DNA of 64,000 nt. It comes from Alphaproteobacteria bacterium. GTDB taxonomy: Bacteria; Pseudomonadota; Alphaproteobacteria; Rhizobiales; JAJFHC01. The stretch lies in NCBI GenBank assembly GCA_021775805.1, contig JAJFHD010000054.1, positions 113,277 to 177,276 of the forward strand. Direction: 5' to 3'. The notes beneath the pieces were generated by a model, which worked only from the letters and a program-made list of their open reading frames with translations, did no database searches and was not told the DNA's origin. Position numbers and translations under genes: made by a program. Shown here piece after piece: positions 50,748 to 58,434 of this stretch; position 1 is the stretch's first letter; each line of letters starts with the position of its first letter.

Positions 50748-51808
50748 GCAGTGTCAACGCCATATTTGTCAGCGAGCGCCAGAATCTGTTCCCAGGTAGG
50801 CTTGGGCAGAGAGACACCGACAGCTGCTGCATTCAGGGCATGGCGGTCGCGCTCGCGCTCGCCGGGAACTTCCACCTTTTCGAATCCGGGCGCCGGCGGG
50901 CAGGTACGCAACTCCTCGAGAATTTCCTCCGCCCCCTCCTGAAACCGGTTGGCGTCGCCATACCTTGACGTGTCGATGCAAATCAGAAGCCAGTTCATCT
51001 CCGTCATCACCGGACCAAGCATCGCCTCGCCGATCAACTCGGCCATGACCCCAAGGCCATAGCCCTTGGCCCCGCCTGAGGGCAGGATAGCACCACCGTT
51101 GAAGTAGTCTTCTGGATGGCGTGTCGGATTTCCGCCAGCGTCGATCAGGGCCCCTTCCGGCACCAGTCCACCGGCACTCTTGGCGGCGTAAATCCAGCCG
51201 CCGGCAATCTTGGACGTGGCGAAATCGAGAACCACCGGTCCCCGCGCGCCGCCGGGTATGCCGAACGTATACGGGTTGGTCGGCAGCAGCGCTTTGCGCC
51301 CGCCATAGGGCGTCACCATGCGCCACTCTTTGCGGCCGCCACCGCCGATGCAGATGTTCAGGCAACCCTGGTTCGCGCCCACTTCGGCATAGGCCCCCAT
51401 CCGGCCGGTGTGTCCGCAATTGACGACTGCCGTCACCGACAGGCCCTGCGCCCTGGCAACGTCGCATCCGTGCTGCATCGCCAGCGTCATCGCCGGCATC
51501 CCGATACCCTCATTGCCGTCGACGATCCAGGCACCGGCTTCATTCTTTCTCAGTTCCGGCCGCCTGTCGGGCTTCATGTAGCCGCTCCGGAACTGTTCGG
51601 TGTACTGCATCAGACGCATCACACCGTGGGACTCGACGCCGCAGAGGTTCGCCTCCACAAGATGTTCCGCAATGGTCACGGCGACATCATGGTCGCACCC
51701 TGCCCTGCGGAATATTTCGGTCGCCAATGCCGTCATTTTCACGACAGGAACGACCTGTCTCTCTTCTGCTATGTCAAGTTTGTCGGTGGGTTTCGCTTGT
51801 CCGGTCAT
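50744..51808 (-). CDS. Ldh/malate/ureidoglycolate dehydrogenase family oxidoreductase
   Basis: A 354-aa NAD(P)-dependent enzyme of the Ldh_2 (YlbC/YiaK/malate dehydrogenase type 2) family. Features are LVEANLCGVESHGVMRLMQYTEQ near the N-terminus, VVNCGHTGRMGAYAEVGA, NPYTFGIPGGARGPVVLDFATSKIAGG, and GAILPSGGAKGYGLGVMAELI, which form the cofactor and substrate site (catalytic His in ESHGV). It reduces a 2-oxo acid or oxidises a 2-hydroxy acid. A small unknown gene ends 14 bp upstream and is probably co-transcribed. Confidence 0.9.
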   Translation of the reverse strand: MTGQAKPTDKLDIAEERQVVPVVKMTALATEIFRRAGCDHDVAVTIAEHLVEANLCGVESHGVMRLMQYTEQFRSGYMKPDRRPELRKNEAGAWIVDGNEGIGMPAMTLAMQHGCDVARAQGLSVTAVVNCGHTGRMGAYAEVGANQGCLNICIGGGGRKEWRMVTPYGGRKALLPTNPYTFGIPGGARGPVVLDFATSKIAGGWIYAAKSAGGLVPEGALIDAGGNPTRHPEDYFNGGAILPSGGAKGYGLGVMAELIGEAMLGPVMTEMNWLLICIDTSRYGDANRFQEGAEEILEELRTCPPAPGFEKVEVPGERERDRHALNAAAVGVSLPKPTWEQILALADKYGVDTA

Positions 51809-51822
51809 GCTGTTTCTCCTGA

Positions 51823-52188
51823 TCAGGACGCCACGACAAACCGTTTGGGATCAGGCATGTGCGGCAAAAGCGCCCGGGCAAAACCCCGCGCCTCACCGAA
51901 AACACAGTCGTCGCCTGGGACTGGCCAGCGGTTTTCGGAGGCAAGATAGCGGACCAGGGCGCCTGTCTGCGTAGAGTTCAGGCCGTTGATCTCCAGAAGC
52001 GGCAAAGGCTGGAACATCAACGTGCTCGTGTCATTCTGATTATCGAATTTCTGTTCTATTGCAATCGAACATGTTTTAGATCCAATCTGGCTGGCGGCCG
52101 AAATCCATCCGGTGGTATCAGCGCCGCCTCGCCGGGCGAAGTAGTGCAGCCGAACGGTCCCGGTATCCTTCAATTTCTGAGATTCCAT
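51823..52188 (-). CDS. Hypothetical small protein upstream of the dehydrogenase
   Basis: A 121-aa protein from ATG 52188 (MESQKLKDTGTVRLHYFARR); the frame opens at 52221. No recognised domain, signal peptide or membrane helix. The C-terminal half (LEINGLNSTQTGALVRYLASENRWPVPGDD) looks protein-like, and the stop lies 14 bp before the start of the Ldh_2 gene. There is no strong ribosome binding site, so it is possible but not certain that it is expressed. Confidence 0.45.
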   Translation of the reverse strand: MESQKLKDTGTVRLHYFARRGGADTTGWISAASQIGSKTCSIAIEQKFDNQNDTSTLMFQPLPLLEINGLNSTQTGALVRYLASENRWPVPGDDCVFGEARGFARALLPHMPDPKRFVVAS

Positions 52189-52277
52189 GAAACGACCGCT
52201 TTCTTTCCGCGCCAGGACCAAATTTGGAATCTACTCAAAGTAATGTCAGTTAAGCAGCCCCACAGGAGAGAAGAGCC

Positions 52278-53243
52278 TCATGTCCGATTGAAACGGGCTA
52301 TGGCGAGATCGGCGGCCTTGAGAAGTTGTCCCTCGCTCTGCCAGCCCACCAGGACATAGTCGAGCTTGCCATCCGACCAGCGAACAACACCCATGTCCAG
52401 TCGTTTTGAGTATGTCGGTGCACGTTTGTCGCCGTCCATGGAAATAATGCAAAGAGCCACGGGGCGCCCCTTGCCGTCAGGAAGGTAGGCCAACTGCACA
52501 AGCGGCCGTTTGTCGAACTGCAATATCTGTCCGCGCCGGAATTCCAGACCGACAGTGTCGAGATCGGGAACGACCAGTTTGGCCCCGAGGGCCGTGCCAA
52601 GACGCTCTTGCAGCATATCAACGCCGTGAGCATCCGGTTTCGGCGTCGGTTCGACCGTCGCACGGGTATAGAGGTTCTGGTACTCGACGACACTGGCGAC
52701 CCAGCCGCCCATGTTGGCGTCCATGTTGGCGTCCATGCCGGATCCGGGTTTGTCTGACGCCATCCCGGTGCCTGGCGCCGATTTTGCCATTCCTGATTTC
52801 CCCCCGGCCGCCGACGTCATACCGGAGCCGGATTCCGTCTCGGTCGACGCCAGTTGGGGGGCTGAAGCTGTCTGCCAGCGGTCAACGGCGATACCAACAC
52901 CAACACCGCCGGCAAAGAGGATCGCTGCAGCAGCAATCTGCCACCAGCGCACCGACGCGACATCGGCCTTGCCTGTCAACCGACCACTTTGCCTCGGTTC
53001 GGTCCGCTCCAGTCCGAAAGTGCGGATGAACTCCGCGTGCATGACAACCGCGTCGCGGTCCATGTCGTGTGACGTGCTATCAGCAAGGGCCTCGGCACTC
53101 AATCGCGCAAGTTTCAACCGCTTTTGAGCGTCCGAACTGTTTGTGATGCGTTCCTGGACCGTTGCCGAATCCTCGGCGCTCAGCGCGCCATCCGCGAACA
53201 GCATCAGGTCTTCATCACTCAGGTTTTCGTCGCTCAACTTCAT
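52278..53243 (-). CDS. Transmembrane anti-sigma factor (zinc motif absent)
   Basis: A 321-aa protein. The cytoplasmic N-terminal part (about 1-85) starts LSDEDLMLFADGALSAEDSATVQERI, like anti-sigma N-terminal domains, but no HxxxCxxC zinc site is seen. One membrane helix follows (WWQIAAAAILFAGGVGVGIAV, about 99-119). A Gly/Ser/Met-rich linker (about 128-185) leads to a periplasmic domain from about 190 with LGTALGAKLVVPDLDTVGLEFRRGQILQF and WSDGKLDYVLVGWQSEGQL. It lies 14 bp after the ECF sigma gene and should hold that sigma factor at the membrane until an envelope signal releases it. Confidence 0.87.
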   Translation of the reverse strand: MKLSDENLSDEDLMLFADGALSAEDSATVQERITNSSDAQKRLKLARLSAEALADSTSHDMDRDAVVMHAEFIRTFGLERTEPRQSGRLTGKADVASVRWWQIAAAAILFAGGVGVGIAVDRWQTASAPQLASTETESGSGMTSAAGGKSGMAKSAPGTGMASDKPGSGMDANMDANMGGWVASVVEYQNLYTRATVEPTPKPDAHGVDMLQERLGTALGAKLVVPDLDTVGLEFRRGQILQFDKRPLVQLAYLPDGKGRPVALCIISMDGDKRAPTYSKRLDMGVVRWSDGKLDYVLVGWQSEGQLLKAADLAIARFNRT

Positions 53244-53257
53244 TGGTCGTGCAGTCT

Positions 53258-53788
53258 CTACCGTCCAGTGTTACGCAAGGGTGTGACATTCGATGTCTTA
53301 TCGAGCTCTTTACCCAACGCCTGTCGCGCACGTGCAATACGGGACATTACCGTGCCGACCGGTACGTCCAGAATTTCCGCTGCCTGCGCGTACGACAACC
53401 CCTCGACATTGACCAGCATCAGCGCGGAAGACTGATGTTCGGGCAGTGCCTCTACCAGTGACAACACCTTGGACAGAAATATCTTCCCGATAACGTCACG
53501 TTCTCCATCAACAAATGTCACCGGGTCGGGCAGCTTTTCTTCAATCCCGCGCCGTGTGACCTCGCGGCGAATGTCATTTTTCCAGATCGAGTGAATGATG
53601 GCGAACATCCAGCTGTCCATGCGCGTGCCGCGTTCAAACTGCTGATGGCGGGTCAGAGCGCGTTCGCAGGCCGATTGCAGCAAATCGTCGGCTCTGTCGC
53701 CATTGCGGCAAAGCATCAGTGCAAATCGCCTGAGCCGTGGCAGAAGATCGATCAGATCTTCCCGGAATGTCTGATCAGGACTGTCCAT
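53258..53788 (-). CDS. ECF-family RNA polymerase sigma factor
   Basis: A 176-aa group 4 sigma factor from ATG 53788 (MDSPDQTFREDLIDLLPRLRRFALML). Region 2 has ADDLLQSACERALTRHQQFERGTRMDSWMFAIIHSIWKNDIR with the D-D-L core and tryptophan motif; region 4 has LPEHQSSALMLVNVEGLSYAQAAEILDVPVGTVMSRIARARQAL, the helix-turn-helix that reads the -35 element. It is paired with the membrane anti-sigma gene 14 bp downstream and is divergent from the DUF4399 gene, a likely member of its regulon. Confidence 0.93.
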   Translation of the reverse strand: MDSPDQTFREDLIDLLPRLRRFALMLCRNGDRADDLLQSACERALTRHQQFERGTRMDSWMFAIIHSIWKNDIRREVTRRGIEEKLPDPVTFVDGERDVIGKIFLSKVLSLVEALPEHQSSALMLVNVEGLSYAQAAEILDVPVGTVMSRIARARQALGKELDKTSNVTPLRNTGR

Positions 53789-53910
53789 AGTCTCTGTCTT
53801 GCACGTCAATTGTTGGACTGGCAAGCGGCGTTGCGGCCGCCGCAGTCACAATTAATCAAGCGTGTGTGAGCAAACTGTGACCTTCTATGCGGCAAATTCG
53901 TGAGCAAAGT

Positions 53911-53933
53911 GGAATATTTCCTCACGGCGGGTT
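53911..53933 (+). promoter_or_regulatory. Candidate ECF-type promoter for the DUF4399 gene
   Basis: GGAAT (53911-53915) and GTT (53931-53933) are spaced 15 bases apart, resembling ECF GGAAC/GTT promoters although the usual spacing is 16-17. It lies 45 bp before the ATG at 53978 and faces that gene, next to the divergent ECF sigma gene. The assignment is a weak pattern match. Confidence 0.3.
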
Positions 53934-53977
53934 GTTATCAACAGGCACACCAAATGAACACAGAGAGGACACAAACT

Positions 53978-54409
53978 ATGCGCTTTTGGAAGATCGCTTT
54001 GGCTTCGCTTGTCGCAACGACTGTCAGTCTGACAGGTGCGGCAAGTGCGCAATCCCCATCAATGGAAGGCGCTAAGGTCTATTTCGTCAACCTCAAGGAC
54101 GGCGACAAGGTCAAAAGCCCGTTCAAGATAATCTTCGGCCTCAGCGGCATGGGGGTCGCACCGGCCGGTATCGACAAGAAGGGCACGGGCCATCACCATC
54201 TGATCATCGATGAAAAGATTGACGGCGAAGAGCTTGAAGAAAACATCCCCAAGGACGAGCAGCACCGGCACTTCGGCGGCGGCCAGACCGAAGCGACCAT
54301 TGAACTGTCTGCCGGCAAGCATACCTTGCAGCTGGTCCTCGGCGACAAGGACCACATCCCCCATGTGGCACCGGTCAAATCCGACGTGATCACGGTCACC
54401 GTCGAATAG
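53978..54409 (+). CDS. Exported DUF4399 protein
   Basis: A 143-aa protein from ATG 53978, with AGAGGA upstream. A signal peptide (FWKIALASLVATTVSLTGAASAQ) ends near residue 25. The mature domain is DUF4399: VYFVNLKDGDKVKSPFKIIFGLSGMGVAPAG, then GHHHLIID, RHFGGGQTEATIELSAGKHTLQLVLGD and IPHVAPVKSD. The clustered His (GHHH, HRHFGG, HIPH) could bind a metal ion. It is periplasmic with unknown function. It is divergent from the ECF sigma gene, so regulation by that factor is plausible. Confidence 0.9.
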   Translation: MRFWKIALASLVATTVSLTGAASAQSPSMEGAKVYFVNLKDGDKVKSPFKIIFGLSGMGVAPAGIDKKGTGHHHLIIDEKIDGEELEENIPKDEQHRHFGGGQTEATIELSAGKHTLQLVLGDKDHIPHVAPVKSDVITVTVE

Positions 54410-54422
54410 CGTAAGACGGCTC

Positions 54423-54461
54423 GCGCCGGCGGAAACGAGGCAACTGTCGCGCCGCCGGCGC
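54423..54461 (+). terminator. GC-rich hairpin downstream of the DUF4399 gene
   Basis: GCGCCGGCGG (54423-54432) pairs perfectly with CCGCCGGCGC (54452-54461) across a 19-nt loop, 13 bp after the stop codon. It is very stable but has no T-tract, so it may stop transcription only partly or stabilise the mRNA end. Confidence 0.5.
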
Positions 54462-54582
54462 TCCCGCCCGGACGGTGTACCGTAATGTTTAAGCGGATTG
54501 GACCGGGCGGACTTTGTTGCTACATTCCCCGTCGCGTAACGGTGCGCCGCGCTGGCGCCGGCATGACGGGGAGATCGGCGAT

Positions 54583-54864
54583 ATGCTGTTCATGGTCATT
54601 GAGCATTTCCGCGACCGGGATGCTGCTGCGGTCTACGGCCGGGTCAGGCAACAGGGCCGCATGATGCCTGAAGGCCTGGTTTTCAGGGACAGCTGGGTGA
54701 CAGCGGATCTCGGGCGTTGTTTTCAGATCGTCGAATGCGAAGACACAGCCCTGTTTCAGCAATGGGTAGCCCAATGGACTGATCTCGTGGAATTCGAGAT
54801 CATTCCGATTGCTCAAGGGACACAAACCGCAATCGCGATTGCAGCCGTCTCCCCCATGGACTAA
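54583..54864 (+). CDS. DUF3303-family protein
   Basis: A 93-aa protein from ATG 54583 with GGGGAG upstream; the frame opens at 54514 but the first 23 codons are not family-like. LFMVIEHFRDRDAAAVYGRVRQQGRMMPEGLVFRDSW is the DUF3303 signature, and the protein has the small ferredoxin-like (dimeric alpha/beta) character of the family, with IVECEDTALFQQWVAQWTDLVEFEIIPI at its end. It is probably a small-ligand-binding or monooxygenase-like dimer; no activity is established. It begins a four-gene plus-strand group. Confidence 0.85.
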   Translation: MLFMVIEHFRDRDAAAVYGRVRQQGRMMPEGLVFRDSWVTADLGRCFQIVECEDTALFQQWVAQWTDLVEFEIIPIAQGTQTAIAIAAVSPMD

Positions 54865-54930
54865 AACAGGCGTCAAGGCGGATGATCGCATCGGCCGAGA
54901 CATCGGACCTCCAGTATCGGGAATTGCGCC

Positions 54931-55167
54931 GTGGTACCGTTTTTCGTTCAGATCAAGTGTGAATTGGGCAAAGCCTATAGCGTCGCCGACCAGATCGCCG
55001 ATGCGGAAATCGCGTCGGAAATTTATTCCACCGCCGGCGATTACGATCTGTTGGTGAAATTCTATGTCGATAAGGACACTGATATCGGCCACTTCGTCAA
55101 CGAGCGTGTGCACCCATTCAAGGGAATACGCGATACCTACACCATCATCACCCACCGGGTGTTCTGA
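54931..55167 (+). CDS. Free-standing Lrp/AsnC ligand-binding domain protein
   Basis: A 78-aa protein (GTG start) consisting of only the Lrp/AsnC C-terminal RAM domain: FVQIKCELGKAYSVADQIAD, YSTAGDYDLLVKFYVDKDTDIGHFVNERVHPFKGIRDTYTIITHRVF. The DNA-binding half is missing. Such proteins bind amino acids and form dimers or octamers. Its stop is one base before the racemase start, so it may sense the same amino acid. Its own action on DNA must be indirect if it regulates transcription. Confidence 0.88.
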   Translation: MVPFFVQIKCELGKAYSVADQIADAEIASEIYSTAGDYDLLVKFYVDKDTDIGHFVNERVHPFKGIRDTYTIITHRVF

Positions 55168-55168
55168 C

Positions 55169-55876
55169 ATGGCATTCGCATGGCCCGACAATGCCTCCGG
55201 CGTACATTTGGGCGTACTGATGTTAAACACCAGCTTTCCCCGTTTGGAAGGCGATATTGGCAACCCGTCAACATTTCCGTTCAAGGTCGACCATACCGTC
55301 ATCACCTCCGCCACCGCGGAAGCGGTCGTGAGAAGCGAAGGTCCCGCACCGTTCGTGAAAACCGAATTCATCGACGGCGCTTCTGATCTGATTGAGAACG
55401 GCGCAACGATGATCACCACCAGTTGCGGTTTCCTGTGCGTTTGCCAGGACGAGTTCGAGGCCGCCCTGCCGGTGCCGGTCGTAACCTCCTCCCTGACGAT
55501 GCTGCCCGCGCTCGCCGACAAGTACGGCCGCGACAGGCCGATCGGGATTTTGACGTTCGACGGGCATACCTTGTCGAAAATGACTCTGCCCGAAGGCACA
55601 GGCCCGGTGATTATCCAGGGACTGGAAGACGGCGAGGAACTCTTCCCCGTGATCAGCCGCGACGGCTTGGTGCTCGACCCCGCCCGCGCCGAACGCGATG
55701 CCATAAACGCGGCCCGGACACTCAGAGCACGCGCACCGGACATGGTTGCGGTTGTCATAGAATGCACCAATCTGCCCCCATACCGCGACGCCATCGAACG
55801 GGAAGTCGGTGTTCCCGTCTATGATTTTCGTGACGCCATAGCCAAGGCAATGTCATCGACATCCGCGCCATCGTAA
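55169..55876 (+). CDS. Aspartate/glutamate racemase family protein
   Basis: A 235-aa protein from ATG 55169. VHLGVLMLNTSFPRLEGDIGNPSTFPF is the first strand, TTSCGFLCVCQDEFEAA carries a Cys of the racemase pair (Cys in TSCGF), and VVIECTNLPPYRDAIEREVGVPVYDF carries the second (IECTN). The gap to the upstream gene is one base. It may racemise an acidic amino acid or act on a hydantoin-like or maleate-like compound. The permease after it may take up the substrate or export the product. Confidence 0.83.
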   Translation: MAFAWPDNASGVHLGVLMLNTSFPRLEGDIGNPSTFPFKVDHTVITSATAEAVVRSEGPAPFVKTEFIDGASDLIENGATMITTSCGFLCVCQDEFEAALPVPVVTSSLTMLPALADKYGRDRPIGILTFDGHTLSKMTLPEGTGPVIIQGLEDGEELFPVISRDGLVLDPARAERDAINAARTLRARAPDMVAVVIECTNLPPYRDAIEREVGVPVYDFRDAIAKAMSSTSAPS

Positions 55877-55897
55877 TGCAGCCCTAGAGTCCATTCG

Positions 55898-56839
55898 ATG
55901 ACCGGAATACTGGAATTGCTTGGACGCCATGGCGCAACTCTGCTGATCGCCAGCCTTGTTTTTGGATTGCTGCTGCCCGAAGTAGCCGATCTGTTCCGCC
56001 CGTTGCTGACCCCGTCAGTGTTTGCCATGCTGGCCTTCGCCATGACCCGGGTCGACCTGTCGGAAGCGAAATCCCATATCCGGAAACCGGGCATGCTCCT
56101 GGCCACCCTGTTCTGGATCAACATCGTTCTGCCGATCTGCCTGGGTCTGGCGGTCTGGACGATCGGTGAAGACACCCTCGGCCTCGGTCTCGCTCTCGCC
56201 ATCGTGCTGATCGGCGCGGCACCGCCGATCATATCCTCGCCGGCGCTGAGCTATCTGCTCGGCCTCAACGGTGCTCTGAGCCTGACGTTCCTGCTGTTGT
56301 CCACAACGCTGACACCGCTGATCACACCGGGCATGACCGGCCTTTGGATCGAAGGCGACATGCCGTTGTCTCCACTGGTTCTGGCGGAACGGCTGGCGAT
56401 ACTGATCGGTGGCTCGTTCATTGTCGCGTTTGCTCTGCGTCGCGTCATCGGACTCAAACGGATTCAAAAATCGCCGGGTGTGTTCGACGGACTCAACGTC
56501 GTCCTGATGATCATATTCGCAATCGCCCTGATGGATGGTATCGGCGCCATATTTCTGCAGGACCCCATGCGATTCCTGGGTTTCATTGCCCTGGCCTTCA
56601 CCCTCGCCTTTGGCATGTTTGCCATCACGACAGCAGTCTTCTGGCGCCACGACCGCACGTTTGCCACGACTGTTGGTTATTCTTGCGGTTTCAGGAACAT
56701 AGCCTTGGCAGTGGGTGCACTAGGCGTGGCCGTCCCCGACGACACCTGGACGATGTTCGCGGTCGTGCAGTTTCCGATCTACATTTGTCCGCTTCTGCTC
56801 AGGCCTGTTTGCCGGAAGCTGCTGGCCGGTCAGCCCTGA
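55898..56839 (+). CDS. Bile acid:sodium symporter-like (BASS-type) permease
   Basis: A 313-aa inner-membrane protein with about eight to ten hydrophobic helices and short loops: TLLIASLVFGLLLPEVADLF, SVFAMLAFAMTRVDLSE, ILIGAAPPIISSPALSYLLGLNGALSLTFLLLSTTLTPLITPGM, TVGYSCGFRNIALAVGALGVA. The second repeat carries AAPPIISSPALSYL and GFRNIALAVG, comparable to sodium-binding segments of BASS transporters. It follows the racemase gene by 21 bp, so it is a candidate amino-acid or organic-anion transporter. Its 3' end overlaps the convergent HlyU-like gene by 10 bp. Confidence 0.82.
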   Translation: MTGILELLGRHGATLLIASLVFGLLLPEVADLFRPLLTPSVFAMLAFAMTRVDLSEAKSHIRKPGMLLATLFWINIVLPICLGLAVWTIGEDTLGLGLALAIVLIGAAPPIISSPALSYLLGLNGALSLTFLLLSTTLTPLITPGMTGLWIEGDMPLSPLVLAERLAILIGGSFIVAFALRRVIGLKRIQKSPGVFDGLNVVLMIIFAIALMDGIGAIFLQDPMRFLGFIALAFTLAFGMFAITTAVFWRHDRTFATTVGYSCGFRNIALAVGALGVAVPDDTWTMFAVVQFPIYICPLLLRPVCRKLLAGQP

Positions 56840-57159
56840 TCGTCCGGCGCGGCCGCTCTTGCCAGGGCGCTGTCACCCTGTTCATCGACGATCTGCTTGC
56901 CTTTCCTGACGGTCCAGTCAATGGCATCGTCGCGCGAGGAAAACGTATCGGCCCGGATGAAGCGATGCTCGCCGGCAGCTTCATTGCCGTCCTTTGTGAT
57001 GACACCGGCCAGGCGCCATTGCGAGCCTTCCTTGATTGGAGCGGCGTGAATCAGAAAGCCATCATGCACGACGGGTTCTTCCATCGCCGCTTCGCCGGCA
57101 TCCTGTGCAGCGTTGTCGCCGCCGGTCAGGCCACGCATGATGTTCGAGAACAGTCCCAT
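56830..57159 (-). CDS. HlyU-family transcriptional-activator-like protein
   Basis: A 109-aa protein of the HlyU family. VVHDGFLIHAAPIKEGSQWRLAGVITKDG and HRFIRADTFSSRDDAIDWTVRKGKQIVDEQGD match its core domain; a short flexible head (GLFSNIMRGLTGGDNAAQD) and a short basic tail flank it. Alphaproteobacterial members of this family are often small proteins with no proven DNA-binding activity, so the regulator role is uncertain. It follows paaJ by 49 bp and may be read through from the paa genes. Confidence 0.87.
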   Translation of the reverse strand: MGLFSNIMRGLTGGDNAAQDAGEAAMEEPVVHDGFLIHAAPIKEGSQWRLAGVITKDGNEAAGEHRFIRADTFSSRDDAIDWTVRKGKQIVDEQGDSALARAAAPDDQG

Positions 57160-57208
57160 GACTAAAACCTACCATGAATCATGGCCAGGGACACGCGGAA
57201 AAGGCAAG

Positions 57209-58411
57209 TCAGACCCGTTCGATCAGCATGGCAATTCCCTGGCCGACTCCAATGCACATGGTGCACAACCCATAACGTGAGTTGGTTTCCTCCAGTTCCA
57301 GTGCCGCAGTCATGACCAGGCGCGCACCGCTCATACCGAGCGGATGGCCAAGTGCGATCGCGCCGCCGTTGCGGTTGACGCGGCTGTCGTCGTCGGCAAC
57401 GCCGAGCCCTCTCAAAACGGCAAGGCCCTGACTGGCAAACGCTTCGTTGAGTTCGATGACCGCGACGTCGTCGAGGCTGATGCCGGTCCGGTCCAGCAAC
57501 CGCCGCACGGCGGGAACCGGCCCGTAACCCATGATCCGCGGCTCGAGACCGGCGACCGCTGCGCCGACAATTCGCGCACACGGCGTCAGACCGTGTTTCG
57601 CTGCATCTTGTTCATTGGCGACAATAACGGCACACGCCCCATCGTTGACGCCCGAAGCGTTGCCCGCCGTCACTGTTCCGCCGTCCTTGAATGGGGTGGG
57701 CAGACTTGACAACTTGTCCAGCGTCGTCTGCCGGGGATGCTCGTCAGTATCGACGACGACAGGGTCACCCTTGCGCTGAGGGATGGTTACCGCGCCAATT
57801 TCCTTGGCCAACCTGCCACTGGCCTGAGCTGCCGCCGCCTTGTTCTGCGAACCGATGGCAAACCGGTCCTGATCCTCACGGCTGATCTGAAACTCCTCGG
57901 CGACGTTTTCGGCCGTTTCCGGCATGGAATCGATGCCATACTGTTTCTTCATGGCCGGGTTCACGAACCGCCATCCGATGGTCGTGTCGAACACATCGGC
58001 GCTTCTGGAAAACGCCGTGGTCGCCTTACCCATGACAAACGGCGCGCGCGACATGCTTTCTACACCCCCGGCCAGGGCCAGTCCCATTTCGTCCGATTTG
58101 ATGGCGCGCGCAGCATAGGCAATGGCATCCATGCCCGACCCGCACAGCCGGTTTATGGTGGAGCCTGGAACAGAGGTGGGCAACCCGGCAAGCAGGCCGG
58201 CCATGCGTGCCACATTCCGGTTGTCCTCGCCGGCCTGATTGGCACATCCATAGACAACGTCCTCGACAGCATCCCAATCGACGCCAGTGTTGCGTTCCAT
58301 CAACGCCTTGATCGGCTTGGCCGCCAGGTCATCGGTGCGGACCGAGGACAAAGCCCCACCGTACCGGCCGATCGGTGTGCGCACGCCGTCGCAGATAAAA
58401 GCTTCGCTCAT
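57209..58411 (-). CDS. paaJ: 3-oxoadipyl-CoA thiolase
   Basis: A 400-aa thiolase. NRLCGSGMDAIAYAARAIKSDE is the nucleophile-Cys region, RNGGAIALGHPLGMSGARLVMTAALEL the active-site His segment, and GLCTMCIGVGQGIAMLIERV the second Cys and C-terminus. It cleaves 3-oxoadipyl-CoA (and the dehydrosuberyl intermediate in phenylacetate breakdown) to succinyl-CoA and acetyl-CoA. It follows paaE by 23 bp in the paaABCDE run, so the paaJ assignment is favoured over a beta-oxidation thiolase or pcaF. Confidence 0.88.
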   Translation of the reverse strand: MSEAFICDGVRTPIGRYGGALSSVRTDDLAAKPIKALMERNTGVDWDAVEDVVYGCANQAGEDNRNVARMAGLLAGLPTSVPGSTINRLCGSGMDAIAYAARAIKSDEMGLALAGGVESMSRAPFVMGKATTAFSRSADVFDTTIGWRFVNPAMKKQYGIDSMPETAENVAEEFQISREDQDRFAIGSQNKAAAAQASGRLAKEIGAVTIPQRKGDPVVVDTDEHPRQTTLDKLSSLPTPFKDGGTVTAGNASGVNDGACAVIVANEQDAAKHGLTPCARIVGAAVAGLEPRIMGYGPVPAVRRLLDRTGISLDDVAVIELNEAFASQGLAVLRGLGVADDDSRVNRNGGAIALGHPLGMSGARLVMTAALELEETNSRYGLCTMCIGVGQGIAMLIERV

Positions 58412-58434
58412 GTCATCTCCCGCACGTCTTGGTG

